This document shows, in pieces, positions 18,087 to 28,488 of a stretch of 64,000 bases of DNA. The stretch covers positions 3,296,501 to 3,360,500 of the forward strand of contig NZ_CP033069.1 in NCBI RefSeq assembly GCF_003669015.1. The letters are read 5' to 3'. Origin of the DNA: Acidovorax sp. 1608163 (lineage in GTDB: Bacteria; Pseudomonadota; Gammaproteobacteria; Burkholderiales; Burkholderiaceae_C). Made by a program: the position numbers and the translations under genes. Within the stretch, counting starts at the first letter, position 1, and every line of letters begins with the position of its first letter. A model generated the notes under the pieces. That model had not been told where the DNA came from. It did no database searches and saw only the letters and a program-made list of their open reading frames with translations.

Positions 18087-19955
18087 TTACGCCACGGGCA
18101 GGTCCGACGGTAAAACACGCGCCGCCAACCAGCCCCGCAAGCTGTTTACAAAGGCCCATTCGCGCACCTGCGGCACATCGCTCACGCGCAGCACGGCCTC
18201 CACCACGCGGCCTTCGCGCAGGGCCACGGCGCGGCCCACGCCGGGTAGCAGGCCGCTGGCCAGGGGCGGGGTCACCCAGCGGCCATCGGGCAGCAGCGCG
18301 GCGATGTTGCCGCGTGTGCATTCGGTGATCTCGCCCGCCCCGTTGTAGAGCAAGGTGTCAAACACCCCAGGCTGCGTGGCCGCGTCGGGTGTGAAGGTGT
18401 CGTAGTGGGCGCGGCGCGTGGTTTTGAAGCGGGTGAACTCGCTGTGCGCCTCGGCCAACGGCTGCCCAGCCAGTTGCAGCAACACGGGCACGGCGGTGGG
18501 CTGCGTGGCGAAGGCCTCGGCACGCGGCTGGCCCGTGGCGTTGAGCAGCAAGCGCACGCGCCACAGCCCCTCGGGGTGCTGCGCGGCCAGGGCCTGCAGG
18601 CATTGCTGCACACGGGCAGCATCCCAGGCAAAGCCAAAGTGCTGCGCCGCCCCGGCCATGCGGGCCAGGTGCTCGCCCACGTGGCGCAATTGCCCAGCGT
18701 CCAGCGCCAGGGTTTCCAGAATCTCAAACGGCATGCTCGCCCTTTCCACAAAGGCGCGCTTATGGCGCCACTCGTTCCACTCGGCCTCAGCCTCGGCCCC
18801 CGAGGTGATGCCACTGCCAATACCGCACACCGCCTGCGGTGCGCTGCCCGGCCCCTGCGTGCGCAGCACCACGGTGCGGATGGGCACATTGAAAGTGGCC
18901 GCCACTGGGTGCAAGCCCTGGACAAGGCCTGGGCCCGCTGCGCGGTCAGTGGCCGGGCCCGCAGGCCGCACCACGCCCACCGCGCCGCAATACACGCCAC
19001 GCGGCCCGGCCTCCAGCGCGCGGATCATCTGCATGGCCCGCACCTTGGGCGCACCGGTGACGGAGCCGCAGGGGAACAAAGCCGCAAACACATCGGCCAG
19101 CGTGGTGCCGGGGCGCGTGCGGGCCACCACGTCCGAGGTCATCTGCCACACCGTAGGCAACGCCTGGGTGGCAAACAGCGCAGGCACCCTCACGCTGTGG
19201 GGCAAGGCCACACGCGATACGTCGTTGCGCAGCAGGTCCACGATCATCACGTTCTCGGCACGCTCCTTGGGGGCGGTGCGCAGGTGTTCGGCATGGGCTG
19301 CGTCTTGCTCAGGGGTCGCGCCGCGCGGGGCCGTGCCCTTCATGGGGCGGGCCAGCAAGGGCCCCTCTCCTGCCGGGCTGTCCAGCCCTTCCTGCCAGTC
19401 AAAAAAAAGCTCAGGCGACACGGACAGCACCTGCTCAGGCCCCGCGTCGATGCAGGCCGCGTAGCCCTGTGGCTGGGCGCGGTGCAAGGCGGCAAACAGG
19501 TCTGCCGCATGCCCGTGCAGCATGCCCTGCAGCGGCGCGGTGTAGTTCACCTGGTACAGCTCGCCGTTGCCAATGGCCTGCTGGATGCGGGCAATGGCGG
19601 CATCAAAGTCCTGGCGCGCCATGCCTGCTTGCCAATCCACGCTGGGGGCATCGCCGGTTACGCCGAGGGGCGGCGCGTCCGCAGCCCAGGGCTCGGCGTG
19701 GTCGTACACGGCGAACCAGGCCAGGGGGCCATCGGCCGCATGGGTCTGCAAGGCGGCATCGAACGCGGCAGCCGCTTCGTAGCGCACATAGCCCACGCAC
19801 CATGATCCCTGCCGTGCGGCGGCGTGCACAGCGTCCAGCACCGCACGCACCTGGGTGGGCGCATCGGCGCGCAGCACCTGGCGTGGCACGCCAAACTGGC
19901 AGCGCAGGCGCGGCGCGTCAGGCAGCAGGGGCTGGGTGAAGTCGATGCAGGACAT
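18087..19955 (-). CDS. pabB: Aminodeoxychorismate synthase component I / aminodeoxychorismate lyase fusion
   Basis: A 622-residue fusion for p-aminobenzoate (folate) synthesis. Residues about 1-365 form the chorismate-binding domain, with MKGTAPRG, NVMIVDLLRNDVSR and GSVTGAPKVRAM, and make 4-amino-4-deoxychorismate. Residues about 390-622 are a class IV PLP lyase (PabC) that releases p-aminobenzoate, with the PLP lysine probably in FKTTRRAHYD. The glutamine amidotransferase PabA is not in the window. The fusion ensures equal dosage of two consecutive steps. The gene stands alone. Confidence 0.92.
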   Translation of the reverse strand: MSCIDFTQPLLPDAPRLRCQFGVPRQVLRADAPTQVRAVLDAVHAAARQGSWCVGYVRYEAAAAFDAALQTHAADGPLAWFAVYDHAEPWAADAPPLGVTGDAPSVDWQAGMARQDFDAAIARIQQAIGNGELYQVNYTAPLQGMLHGHAADLFAALHRAQPQGYAACIDAGPEQVLSVSPELFFDWQEGLDSPAGEGPLLARPMKGTAPRGATPEQDAAHAEHLRTAPKERAENVMIVDLLRNDVSRVALPHSVRVPALFATQALPTVWQMTSDVVARTRPGTTLADVFAALFPCGSVTGAPKVRAMQMIRALEAGPRGVYCGAVGVVRPAGPATDRAAGPGLVQGLHPVAATFNVPIRTVVLRTQGPGSAPQAVCGIGSGITSGAEAEAEWNEWRHKRAFVERASMPFEILETLALDAGQLRHVGEHLARMAGAAQHFGFAWDAARVQQCLQALAAQHPEGLWRVRLLLNATGQPRAEAFATQPTAVPVLLQLAGQPLAEAHSEFTRFKTTRRAHYDTFTPDAATQPGVFDTLLYNGAGEITECTRGNIAALLPDGRWVTPPLASGLLPGVGRAVALREGRVVEAVLRVSDVPQVREWAFVNSLRGWLAARVLPSDLPVA

Positions 19956-19964
19956 AAAGAGTCA

Positions 19965-20021
19965 AACTGGCCCCTAGGGCAATCCAATCAAGCGCAAGCA
20001 GCTATTCTTTTCATAGCAAAC
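19965..20021. repeat. Comamonadaceae palindromic repeat, eroded copy
   Basis: One arm is damaged (CCCCTAGGGCAATCC); the other is intact (CAAGCGCAAGCAGCTATTC...CATAGCAAAC). It lies just before the pabB-pabC start, so it is in that gene's leader. Confidence 0.7.
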
Positions 20022-20202
20022 CAGCCAGCACGCCGGGCCTTGCGGCCCCACGTTGCCAGCTACCTGCGCCAAGGCAAAGGTGGCAAGGATAGCCACATTG
20101 CGCCCACCCCTGCAGCGCAACCCCTTGACCACCCGCCTTGCGACATTGCCTTCATCTCGGCCCGGCAAGGGGCTTCACGCCCTCCATCAAGCCCTCAAAC
20201 CC

Positions 20203-20759
20203 TCATTGGCCGCTGTAGGGCAAGGAGGAGTGGTGGACCACGATGCGCAGCTTGCCCGCATCGTCCTTCACATACGACCAGGTTTTGTCCACGGTCGTCA
20301 CCTTGCCGTCCTTGCCGGTCATCACCACGTTGCCCATGCTGGAGGCCGAGTCGCCCGCGACAAACACAGCGGCATTCGTGGCTTCGCAGCGCGTCCAGCC
20401 CTTGAGGGCAAAGCCCGTGTCCTTGGGGAAGTTGCTGTCGCCCCCACAAAGTAGGCCAGCGCGCCCGCGCGGGTAATGCGGAAAGTTTGCGGCGCGGCCG
20501 CCAGGGTGGGCTTGAACAGCACGGCCCCCAGCTGGTAGCCGTAGGCGGCGTCGATGACTTTCTCGGCCAAGGCCTTGGCGGCGGGCTGTCCGCCCTTGTC
20601 GTTAGCAGCGCTGATGTCCACCAGCGCCTGGCACCAGGCCGCCTGCGCGGCGGTGACTTCGGATTCGGTGATGGCCCGGTTCACCACGGTGGCATGGCCC
20701 AGGGTGCTGAGCCCGGCAAGAACGAGGGAAGCAAGAGGAGCGAGGTGGCGTGCTTTCAT
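20203..20759 (-). pseudogene. Secreted SnoaL-like protein (often labelled phosphoribosyl-AMP cyclohydrolase), frameshifted
   Basis: From the ATG at 20759 comes a signal peptide (LASLVLAGLSTLGHA) and a domain running to ALAYFVG, where the frame breaks in a run of five C (20441-20445). Restoring one base gives an uninterrupted 185-residue protein continuing GDSNFPKDTGFALKGW and ending HHSSLPYSGQ at the stop at 20203. Such secreted proteins are common in Comamonadaceae and are labelled by databases as phosphoribosyl-AMP cyclohydrolase, but they look like SnoaL/NTF2-fold proteins and I see no cyclohydrolase motif. The perfect restored frame suggests a sequencing error or a very recent mutation. 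Confidence 0.75.
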
Positions 20760-20945
20760 TTCAGGGGTTCTTTCACAAGCAAGTGTTGGATTGGCAGTGG
20801 ATGCACGGGATGTGCAACCACAGCTCTGCATTGGAAAAGGCTGGCATGAAACACCGATGGACGCCACATGAACGGTGCCTGAGGCGAACATTAACGCCGG
20901 ATGAACACGGGCTGCGGCGCAGGCTTTGCAGCGACAATCCCGGCC

Positions 20946-22601
20946 ATGTTCCGCCGCCGACTCAGCCTCGTCCTCGTCCTGCTGGCCGCCGCCGTCACAC
21001 TGCAGGGCCTGGCGGCCGTGGTGGCCGTGCGCGAGGCCGAACGGCAGGTGGTGCGGGGCCGCGTGGCCAGCGACACCCTGCAGCGCTTTGTCGAGCTGTC
21101 CTCCACCAAGCAACGCCTGCGTGCCTGGGCCACGCAGCACCAGATTGGCGCAGGCGGCGCCCCTTCCGAGCGCGACACCCTGGTCGAGCGCATGCAGGCG
21201 CAACTGCAGTCGCTGGTGGCGCTGGCGCGCGATGCCGAAACCATGGGTCTTGCCGAGGAGGCGCCAGAAGAACACGCGGCCCGCCTGGACGCCCTGCGCG
21301 TGCTGACCCACAGCGTGGCCCAGCTGGGCGCAGCGGTGCGCGAGATGCAGCCCCTCTCGCCCGAGGTGCAGGCCAGCGCCGTGTGGAACGCGCTGACGGC
21401 GGTGTTCGAGCAGTCCGAAGGGCGCGACCTGCGCGAATTGGTGGCCCAGAGCATTGCACGCGAACAGGCCGCCATGCAGCGAGAGCGCGCCGCTGCCGAT
21501 GCCTCTTTGGCCCGCATGCGGGCGCTGTGGATTGGCACCGCCCTGGCCCTGGCGCTGGGTGCCTTGGCGGCCACGCTGTACTTTGGGCGCGCCTTGCGCC
21601 GCCCCCTGCATGCGCTGGCAGACGGCGCACGGGCACTGCAGCAGGGGCAGCTGCACCACCGCATCAACCTGCCGGGCCGCAACGAGTTTGCCGATGCCGC
21701 GCGCAGCATGAACGCCATGGCCGACGAGCTGGAGCGCCACCGCCAGCGCGAGCAGCAGCAGCGCCAGGTGCTGGAAGCCACCGTGCGTGAGCGCACCGCC
21801 GACCTGCACCAGGCCAACGAATCGCTGCAGCGCACCGACGTGCGGCGGCGCCAGCTGCTGGCCGACATCAGCCATGAACTGCGCACGCCCACCACCGCGA
21901 TCCGTGGCGAGGCCGAAGTGACCCTGCGCGGCGGCGAGCGCCCCGCCACCGAATACCGCGAGGCATTGGCCCGCATCGTCGACATCTCACGCCAGCAGGG
22001 CAAAGTGATTGACGACCTGCTGGCCATGGCCCGCACCGACATGGAGACCTTCAGCGTGGCCCGCGAGCCCGTGGCGTTGCAGCAGCCGGTGCTGGACGCC
22101 CTGGGGCTGGCCACGGCCCTGGCGGCCGAGCAGGGCGTGCGCCTGCAGGCAGAGGGCGCCCTGCCCGACACCCTCACGGTGTTTGGCGATGCCCAGCGCC
22201 TGACGCAGTTGGTGCTGCTGTTGCTGGACAACGCCATCCGCTACTCGCACCCGGGGGGCACCGTATCCTGGCGTCTGCTGGCAAAAGACGGCTGGGCCGA
22301 GTTGCAGGTGCGCGACGAGGGCATTGGCATCCCGGCGGCCGAGCTGCCCCAGGTGTTTGAGCGGCATTTCAGGGGCAGCGCAGCGCGCCAGCACCGTGCC
22401 AGCGGCAGCGGCCTGGGCCTGCCCATTGCCCGCGCCCTGGCACAGGCCCATGGCGGCGCGCTGCAGCTGCACAGCCCCTGGCCCCCAAGCACCGAAAGCA
22501 GCACCGATGGCGGCACCTGCGCCGTGCTGCGGCTGCCGCTGTGGCATGGCGCCGAGACAGACACCCCACGGAACGCGGGCACCACCCCAGACACGGCATG
22601 A
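20946..22601 (+). CDS. Two-component sensor histidine kinase
   Basis: A 551-residue inner-membrane kinase. TM1 is at about residues 5-27, then a periplasmic helical region of about 165 residues with no recognisable fold, then TM2 at about 194-214, HAMP, a coiled coil (RHRQREQQQRQVLEATV), an H-box ISHELRTP with His near 311, an N-box LLLDNAIRYSHPGG, and G-boxes DEGIGIP and GSGLGLP. The ATG at 20946 was chosen over 20901, since the membrane segment follows it directly. It overlaps the response regulator by 4 bp (ATGA) and diverges from the broken secreted-protein gene. The signal is unknown. Confidence 0.93.
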   Translation: MFRRRLSLVLVLLAAAVTLQGLAAVVAVREAERQVVRGRVASDTLQRFVELSSTKQRLRAWATQHQIGAGGAPSERDTLVERMQAQLQSLVALARDAETMGLAEEAPEEHAARLDALRVLTHSVAQLGAAVREMQPLSPEVQASAVWNALTAVFEQSEGRDLRELVAQSIAREQAAMQRERAAADASLARMRALWIGTALALALGALAATLYFGRALRRPLHALADGARALQQGQLHHRINLPGRNEFADAARSMNAMADELERHRQREQQQRQVLEATVRERTADLHQANESLQRTDVRRRQLLADISHELRTPTTAIRGEAEVTLRGGERPATEYREALARIVDISRQQGKVIDDLLAMARTDMETFSVAREPVALQQPVLDALGLATALAAEQGVRLQAEGALPDTLTVFGDAQRLTQLVLLLLDNAIRYSHPGGTVSWRLLAKDGWAELQVRDEGIGIPAAELPQVFERHFRGSAARQHRASGSGLGLPIARALAQAHGGALQLHSPWPPSTESSTDGGTCAVLRLPLWHGAETDTPRNAGTTPDTA

Positions 22602-23320
22602 ACATCCTTTTGGTGGAAGACGATCCCCGGATCGCAGACTTTTTGATGCGCGGCCTGCGGGCCGAAGGGCACAGCGTGCAGCGCGCGGCCCACGGCGTGG
22701 AGGGGCTGGCGCTGGCGCAAGAGGCCGCCCGCACCGCCCAGCCCAGCGACGCGCCCACCGTGCTGGTGCTGGACTTGATGCTGCCCGGCATGAACGGCAT
22801 GGAGATTTGCCAAACCCTGCGCGCCGCAGGTGTGGCGCTGCCCATCCTGATGCTGACGGCGCTGAGCACGCTGGAAGACCGCGTGGCAGGGCTGCGCATG
22901 GGTGCGGACGACTACCTGTGCAAGCCCTTTGAATTTGAAGAACTGCTGGCCCGCCTGGAAGCCCTGGCCCGCCGCGCCCGCCCCTTGCTGCCGGGCCGCG
23001 CCAGCCGCCTGCAGGTGGACGACCTGGTGCTGGACCGCGAAAGCATGAAGGCCACGCGCGCCGGCCAGGCCCTGACGCTGACAGCCCGCGAGCTGGCGCT
23101 GCTGGAGCTGCTGATGAGCGCCCCGGGCCGCCTGTTCAGCCGCGAACGCATCCTGGCCAGCGTGTGGGGCCACAGCGAAGACCCGCTGACCAACGTGGTG
23201 GACGTGTACATCCGCCGCCTGCGCAGCAAGATCGACGACGGCCACGCCACCGCGCTGATCCACACCGTGCGCGGGCTGGGCTACCGGATGGAGGCGCAAG
23301 CACCTTCGGCGGCGACATGA
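22598..23320 (+). CDS. OmpR-family response regulator
   Basis: A 240-residue partner of the kinase upstream. The receiver has an acidic pocket (EDD near residue 8), the phospho-acceptor Asp59 in VLDLMLPG, and Lys in the CKPFEF turn. The C-terminal winged helix ends with VVDVYIRRLRSKID and TVRGLGYRM, which places it in the OmpR/PhoB class. It is the last gene of the pair; a palindromic repeat follows. No target gene is obvious nearby. Confidence 0.93.
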   Translation: MNILLVEDDPRIADFLMRGLRAEGHSVQRAAHGVEGLALAQEAARTAQPSDAPTVLVLDLMLPGMNGMEICQTLRAAGVALPILMLTALSTLEDRVAGLRMGADDYLCKPFEFEELLARLEALARRARPLLPGRASRLQVDDLVLDRESMKATRAGQALTLTARELALLELLMSAPGRLFSRERILASVWGHSEDPLTNVVDVYIRRLRSKIDDGHATALIHTVRGLGYRMEAQAPSAAT

Positions 23321-23335
23321 GTCAATTCTTTGAGT

Positions 23336-23396
23336 AAAAATCACTGCCAGCGCTTGACTCACAAGCGCTGGAAGCTACATTTTTAATAGCAAATAT
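23336..23396. repeat. Comamonadaceae palindromic repeat, full copy
   Basis: CCAGCGCTTGACTCACAAGCGCTGGAAGCTAC...TAATAGCAAAT lies between the convergent response regulator and nadA. It abuts the nadA stop and may serve as a bidirectional terminator-like hairpin. Confidence 0.8.
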
Positions 23397-24526
23397 TAAG
23401 CAGCGCCCAGGTGCGGCACCAGGCCCGCCGTGGGCTGCCCATTTTTAAGCGCAGCGGTGAAGGCCAGCATGCGGTCAATCGGCTGGCGTGCACGGGGGAT
23501 GAGCGCGGGCTCTACGTGCACGGCGTTGGCCCCAGTCTCCAGCACGCGGGCCACATCGGCCAGGCCATTCATCGCCATCCACGGGCAATGCGCGCAGCTC
23601 TTGCAGGTGGCGCTGTTGCCCGCCGTGGGGGCTTCGTAGAAGGTTTTGCCGGGGTTGAGCGTGCGCAGCTTGTGCATCATGCCGTTGTCGGTGGCCACGA
23701 TGAACTCGGTGGCATCCATCTCGCGCGCGGCCTTGAGGATCGCGCTGGTGGAGCCCACGGCATCGGCCAGGGCCACCACGTCGGCGGGGCTTTCGGGGTG
23801 CACCAGCACCTTGGCATGTGGGTGCTCTTTTTTGAGCAGCTCCAGCTCCAGTGCCTTGAACTCGTCGTGCACGATGCAGGCACCGTTCCAGAACACCATG
23901 TCCGCGCCCGTTTCGCGCTGGATGTAGGCGCCCAGGTGGCGGTCTGGCGCCCACAAAATCTTCTGGCCTGCGGCCTTGAGGGCGCTCACGATCTCCAGCG
24001 CGCAGCTCGATGTCACCAGCCAGTCGGCCCGTGCCTTCACGGCTGCGCTGGTATTGGCGTACACCACCACGGTGCGGTCGGGGTGCTGGTCGCAAAACGC
24101 GCTGAACTCGTCGATGGGGCAACCCAAATCGAGCGAGCAGGTGGCGTCCAGATCGGGCATGAGCACGGTCTTTTCCGGGCTCAAAATCTTGGCCGTCTCG
24201 CCCATGAAGCGCACACCGCTCACCACCAGGGTCTGTGCGGCGTGGTCGCGGCCAAAGCGGGCCATCTCCAGCGAATCGCTGACCAGGCCGCCGGTTTCCT
24301 CAGCCAGGTCCTGCAAGTCCGGGTGCACGTAGTAGTGCGACACCATGACCGCGTTCTTTTCCTTGAGCAGGCGGCGGATCTTGTCTTTCAGCGCGGCACG
24401 CTCGGCCTGCGATGGCTCGGGCGGCACGCGCGCCCAGGCGTGTTTGGTGGAGCAGACGGCGCCAGATGCAGCCTCTTCGGGCTTCTCGTACTCAACGTCA
24501 ATACGGTTCAGGGCTACGGTGCTCAT
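23396..24526 (-). CDS. nadA: Quinolinate synthase
   Basis: A [4Fe-4S] enzyme that condenses iminoaspartate (from NadB) with dihydroxyacetone phosphate to quinolinate. It has 376 residues. Cluster cysteines are visible in CSLDLGCP and [10 protein letters not shown], and [10 protein letters not shown] and [14 protein letters not shown] are family segments. Its start overlaps the nadC stop by 4 bp, so nadC-nadA are co-translated in the order nadC first. nadB lies 15 kb away on the other strand. Confidence 0.96.
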   Translation of the reverse strand: MSTVALNRIDVEYEKPEEAASGAVCSTKHAWARVPPEPSQAERAALKDKIRRLLKEKNAVMVSHYYVHPDLQDLAEETGGLVSDSLEMARFGRDHAAQTLVVSGVRFMGETAKILSPEKTVLMPDLDATCSLDLGCPIDEFSAFCDQHPDRTVVVYANTSAAVKARADWLVTSSCALEIVSALKAAGQKILWAPDRHLGAYIQRETGADMVFWNGACIVHDEFKALELELLKKEHPHAKVLVHPESPADVVALADAVGSTSAILKAAREMDATEFIVATDNGMMHKLRTLNPGKTFYEAPTAGNSATCKSCAHCPWMAMNGLADVARVLETGANAVHVEPALIPRARQPIDRMLAFTAALKNGQPTAGLVPHLGAA

Positions 24527-25401
24527 GCCAGCTCCTGTAGACGCATCGAAAAATCGGTGGCCTTCACATCCTTGGTCAGCGTGCCAATCGAGATGCGGTC
24601 CACGCCCGTCTCGGCCAGCTCACGCAGGCCCGCCAGCGTCACGCCACCGGAGATTTCAAGGATGGCACCACCGCCCGCGTGCGCAGCATTGATGCGCACC
24701 GCCTCGCGCAGCATGGGCAGCGGCATGTTGTCCAGCAGCACCATCTTGGCGCCCGCATCCAACGCTTCGGCCAGTTGCTCCAGCGTCTCCACTTCGATCT
24801 CGATGAAGCTGGCCTGCGCGGCCACAGCCTGCGCAGCTTTCAGCACCGCCGTCACGCCACCGGCGGCGGCAATGTGGTTCTCTTTGATGAGCACGGCGTC
24901 GTGCAGGCCAATGCGGTGGTTGGTGCCGCCGCCCACGCGCACGGCGTACTTTTGCGCCAGGCGCAGGCCGGGGATGGTCTTGCGCGTGTCCACAATGTGG
25001 GCGCGGGTGCCTGCCACCACGTCCACATAGGTGCGCGTTTTGGTGGCCACAGCCGACAGCAGTTGCAGAAAATTCAGCGCGGTGCGCTCGGCACTCAGCA
25101 GAGCACGGGCATTGCCCTCCAGCTCCAGCACCACCTGATCGGGCGTGCAGCGCTGGCCCTCTTGCACGTGCCAGGTGATCTGCACCGTAGGGTCCAACGC
25201 GCGCAGGGCGGCTTCGGCCCAGGGGGCGCCGCAGATCACGGCGTCTTCGCGCGCCAGGATGCGCGCACGGGCACGGCAGGCGGGGTCAATCAGGCCAGCC
25301 GTGAGGTCGCCAGTGCCCACATCTTCGGCCAGGGCGCGGGCTACGTCGGCCTGGGCCAGTGCGGCCAGGGCCGCAGCGGTTTCATCGTCTCGATTTTTCA
25401 T
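24523..25401 (-). CDS. nadC: Nicotinate-nucleotide pyrophosphorylase (carboxylating)
   Basis: Converts quinolinate and PRPP to nicotinate mononucleotide, the third NAD step. The 292 residues show [13 protein letters not shown] near the N-terminus, [21 protein letters not shown] for PRPP/quinolinate binding, [10 protein letters not shown], and a C-terminal [19 protein letters not shown]. The ATG at 25401 fits the family length better than the open frame to 25440. It is the first gene of nadC-nadA. Confidence 0.95.
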   Translation of the reverse strand: MKNRDDETAAALAALAQADVARALAEDVGTGDLTAGLIDPACRARARILAREDAVICGAPWAEAALRALDPTVQITWHVQEGQRCTPDQVVLELEGNARALLSAERTALNFLQLLSAVATKTRTYVDVVAGTRAHIVDTRKTIPGLRLAQKYAVRVGGGTNHRIGLHDAVLIKENHIAAAGGVTAVLKAAQAVAAQASFIEIEVETLEQLAEALDAGAKMVLLDNMPLPMLREAVRINAAHAGGGAILEISGGVTLAGLRELAETGVDRISIGTLTKDVKATDFSMRLQELA

Positions 25402-25581
25402 GGAGGGCAAGCATAGCGGCATCGCACAGACGCGCGGCACTTTTTGACGGATGCCGTGGCGCCTGTTTGCGATCTCGCAGCGGCATTGGCAGGACTTGAT
25501 GCCAAGCGGGGTGCACCATGGGCCATGAGCAACGGCCCAGTGCAGCCAAGGATGCCCGCCCGGTGGACGACGGCAAGGCCG

Positions 25582-26928
25582 TCAGTCCGCCTCGTCAGCG
25601 GGACCGTGCGGGCGGCGGCTGGCAAGCAGATCGGCAGGCGTTCTACCGGCCACATTGCGGGCGCCATCGTCCGCACCGTGGCTGCGCAGCAGGTCGATGA
25701 CCTTCGGGTTGTCATCCAGCGCGAACCAAAGCGTCCCCCCGCCCGGCTCGTTCACCCACGTCTGGCCGCTGCAGTAATGCAGCGCCGTGTTGCCGTACGC
25801 GTCTGCCGCGTGCAGGTCGGCCCCGGCGGACAGCAGGTACTGGACAAGCGCCAGGTCGTCTGTCAGCGCGGCCGCCATCAAGGCCGTGCCAAGGCGGCCC
25901 ACCGGCCCCTTGAACGCGCTGGCGACCTTTGTCGCGCGGGCATTCACGTCGCAGCCCAGTTCCTCTACCAGATAACGCACCATCTCCAGCTTGCCGGGCA
26001 CGATGCTATAGGCAGAGCAAGCGCCAACCAGCAGATCAGGCCCCGCGAGGTGCGCGTGGTGCTGGGCGAGCTTGCGCACCATGTCCAGCGAAAGGCTGCG
26101 GACTGCGCCCTGCAGCGCGCCCGCGTTGACCGTTGCGCCGTGTGCCATGAGCAGATCGACGAACTCCACGCTGCCGGACTCTGCCGCCAGGCCCAGGGCG
26201 TCCGAGCCATCCCTGTTGCGCGCGCCCATGTCCGGACGGCGTTGCAGCACGGTGTGCAGGTTGTGCACGTTCCTTTCCCACTCTTGTGCCGCGTAGGCTT
26301 CTTCTTCCGGGTCGTCGTCGTCGTCGCCCTCGTCGCCGTCGGTATCGGTGTCGCCGTCCATCTGCGCATCTGCACGCGCCGAAATGGCCCAGCGGTAACT
26401 CGTGCTCGCCGCAAGCAACGGCGTGTCGCCGTTGTAGTCGCAAAAGTCCACGCTGCCTTCGCTGGCGATCACGGCATCGAGTTCGGCCAAGGTGATCTTG
26501 CGATCTCCCATCTCGCTGATGAAGTCATCGGCCGCTTCGCTGGCGTGGTGGCGAGCGTCCTGCTCGTCGTCCACATCCTCACCGGCTTCGATCATCGCCA
26601 ACTTGGTCCCCTCGGACAGGGAGCCCGGGTTCTCTTCGTGCGCCAACGTTTCAATGAAGTCCCAGTAGTAGACCGAGAGGTCCGCGCTCTCGCTGCTTGC
26701 AAAAGGCACCAGCACCAGATCGCCGCCATCCACATCGCATTGCGTGCCCAGCAGCTCAAACGCCCGCGCAAGATAGCGCGTGCTGGCGAACTCTTCGGGG
26801 TTCTGCAGGTAGTCCGCAATCACCATGTGCTTGGGGCACCCGCGCTGCAAGCTCTTCAAAGCGGCGGCATGGTCGGCCGCACGGATTCGGAAGGCTCCGG
26901 GTTCACTGACAAATGCGTTGGTTTGCAT
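25582..26928 (-). CDS. Ankyrin-repeat protein with acidic tract
   Basis: A 448-residue protein with no signal peptide. Residues about 1-185 are an unrecognised N-terminal domain. At about 189-212 lies an almost purely Asp/Glu stretch (DTDTDGDEGDDDDDPEEE). From about 220 to the end, ankyrin repeats are clear: GSDALGLAAESGSVEFVDLL, ALMAAALTDDLALVQYLLSAGADLH (only these short units quoted) and a last repeat with NTALHYC. Ankyrin repeats mediate protein binding; the partner is unknown. The ATG at 26928 begins the best-coded part. It stands alone; the gap to nadC (25402-25581) holds nothing I recognise. Confidence 0.75.
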   Translation of the reverse strand: MQTNAFVSEPGAFRIRAADHAAALKSLQRGCPKHMVIADYLQNPEEFASTRYLARAFELLGTQCDVDGGDLVLVPFASSESADLSVYYWDFIETLAHEENPGSLSEGTKLAMIEAGEDVDDEQDARHHASEAADDFISEMGDRKITLAELDAVIASEGSVDFCDYNGDTPLLAASTSYRWAISARADAQMDGDTDTDGDEGDDDDDPEEEAYAAQEWERNVHNLHTVLQRRPDMGARNRDGSDALGLAAESGSVEFVDLLMAHGATVNAGALQGAVRSLSLDMVRKLAQHHAHLAGPDLLVGACSAYSIVPGKLEMVRYLVEELGCDVNARATKVASAFKGPVGRLGTALMAAALTDDLALVQYLLSAGADLHAADAYGNTALHYCSGQTWVNEPGGGTLWFALDDNPKVIDLLRSHGADDGARNVAGRTPADLLASRRPHGPADEAD

Positions 26929-27221
26929 GGTTTCGCGCTCTCGTCTTAGCTGGGTTAGGTTTGAAATGGTTACTTGGCCCTCAGCGGGCCCAGCGGGCAC
27001 TGCGATGGAGCACAGGGGGCGAGCAATGCAGCGGGGTTGTTCCAGGGCTCGCTCACCACCCAGTCGCCACAGCGGCCGGTTGCGGTGGATGTTAGCCAGA
27101 GCATTGCGTTGTGCACTGGACAAGTTGTCCGGTGGTGCCTTTCAGCGGCAACGGGCTGCACAACACCAGCCTGAATATCAGCACTGCGGGGCACAACAGG
27201 GATCAGGCAGGGCTCCTGCGA
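26929..27221. other. Gap upstream of the ankyrin gene
   Basis: 293 bp that should hold the ankyrin promoter and the end of the cyclase transcript. Short open frames here lack coding character. No repeat or strong hairpin is visible. Confidence 0.45.
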
Positions 27222-28220
27222 TCAGCGCTGCGCCAGGTGCTCCTTGGCCGTCACCTGCAATTCGTAGCTGAAGAAGTGGTTGCGCCCCAGCGCCTTGGCG
27301 GCGTACAGCGCTTCGTCTGCCCGGGTGATCACCCCCAGGTACGTGGTGGCCTCGTCGGGCACACAGGTGGAGATGCCCCCAGACACCGTGACGAACTCGG
27401 ACACTGACGACGCTGGGTGCACCAGCTTGCGCCCCGCCAGCACCTCCGTCAGCGCCCGCGCAAACATCATGGCGCCAGAGCGCGGGGTGTTGGGCAAGAT
27501 CAAGCCAAACTCTTCGCCGCCCACGCGGCAGGCCACGTCTCCCGGGCGCTGGCAAATGCTGGCCAGCAGGCGCGCCACGGTCTTCAGACAAATGTCCCCT
27601 TCGGGGTGCCCGAGCGCATCGTTGTACTGCTTGAAAAAGTCGATGTCGCACATCATCAGAGTAAGGGGCTTGCCCTCGCGCCGGGCCATGCGGATCTGCT
27701 CGTGCAGCACCCGGTCAAAACCGCGGCGGTTCACCAGTCCGGTCAGTGCATCGCGCTCGATGAGCGAATTGAGTTGGCGATTGGCTTCGTACAACTCCTC
27801 CGTCACCGTCACCAGACGCCGCTGCATGGTCAACAGGCGCTGCATGGCGCGGATCTTGGCGGCCAGCACCGTGGAGCGCACGGGCTTGACCAGGTAGTCA
27901 TCACCCCCAGCCCGAATGCCCTCCCAAAGGTCTTCGTCGCGGTCCATCCCGGTCAGGAAGATGATGGGCGTCCAGCGGCCATCGTCCAGGTCGCGGATGC
28001 GCTCTGCAATCCAGTAGCCATTGTGGCCGGGCATCATGATGTCCAACAGCACCAGGTCGGGCCGGTGCTGCCCAAAGGCCGCCAGCGCCTCATCGGCCGA
28101 AGCGGCCTCGATCACCTGCTCGGCCCCCATGCGCAGCAGCTCCAGGCACAGGTGCTGGCGCACCGAGTCCTGGTCATCCACCACCAAAATCCGCAAGTCG
28201 GTGTTTTGAAGAATTGTCAT
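27222..28220 (-). CDS. Response regulator-GGDEF diguanylate cyclase
   Basis: A 332-residue cytoplasmic protein. An N-terminal receiver has DD near residue 15, phospho-acceptor Asp60 (VLLDIMMPG) and K in VKPVRS. A helical linker (AMQRLLTMQRRLVTVTEELY) leads to a GGDEF domain with RDALTGLVNRRGF, DIDFFKQYND and the active-site signature GGEEF. It should make cyclic di-GMP when phosphorylated, as WspR/PleD do. The ATG at 28220 was chosen; the open frame extends to 28508 but runs into panB. No kinase lies beside it. Confidence 0.93.
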   Translation of the reverse strand: MTILQNTDLRILVVDDQDSVRQHLCLELLRMGAEQVIEAASADEALAAFGQHRPDLVLLDIMMPGHNGYWIAERIRDLDDGRWTPIIFLTGMDRDEDLWEGIRAGGDDYLVKPVRSTVLAAKIRAMQRLLTMQRRLVTVTEELYEANRQLNSLIERDALTGLVNRRGFDRVLHEQIRMARREGKPLTLMMCDIDFFKQYNDALGHPEGDICLKTVARLLASICQRPGDVACRVGGEEFGLILPNTPRSGAMMFARALTEVLAGRKLVHPASSVSEFVTVSGGISTCVPDEATTYLGVITRADEALYAAKALGRNHFFSYELQVTAKEHLAQR

Positions 28221-28488
28221 CGGCCGCCTTTCCTGCAGCTTGCGCTCGTGGGCCTGCGCACCTGCATGTCTCTGTGCATTCGTTGGCAGCCCCTCCACGG
28301 GAGGCTGCATCTCTGTGGGCCATTGTGCGTCCAAAAATGTGAGGCTCTGGCACTTGCCCCTAAGGGCTTGCTTCGCGTTCGGGACCGCTTTCCTTTGGAG
28401 ACCAAGGTCTGTTTGAAAGAAATCCCCCTGTCTGACATAGACTCTCGGCAATTTTTTGGAGACAACGCCCCCACGAGGGCGAGCCTGC

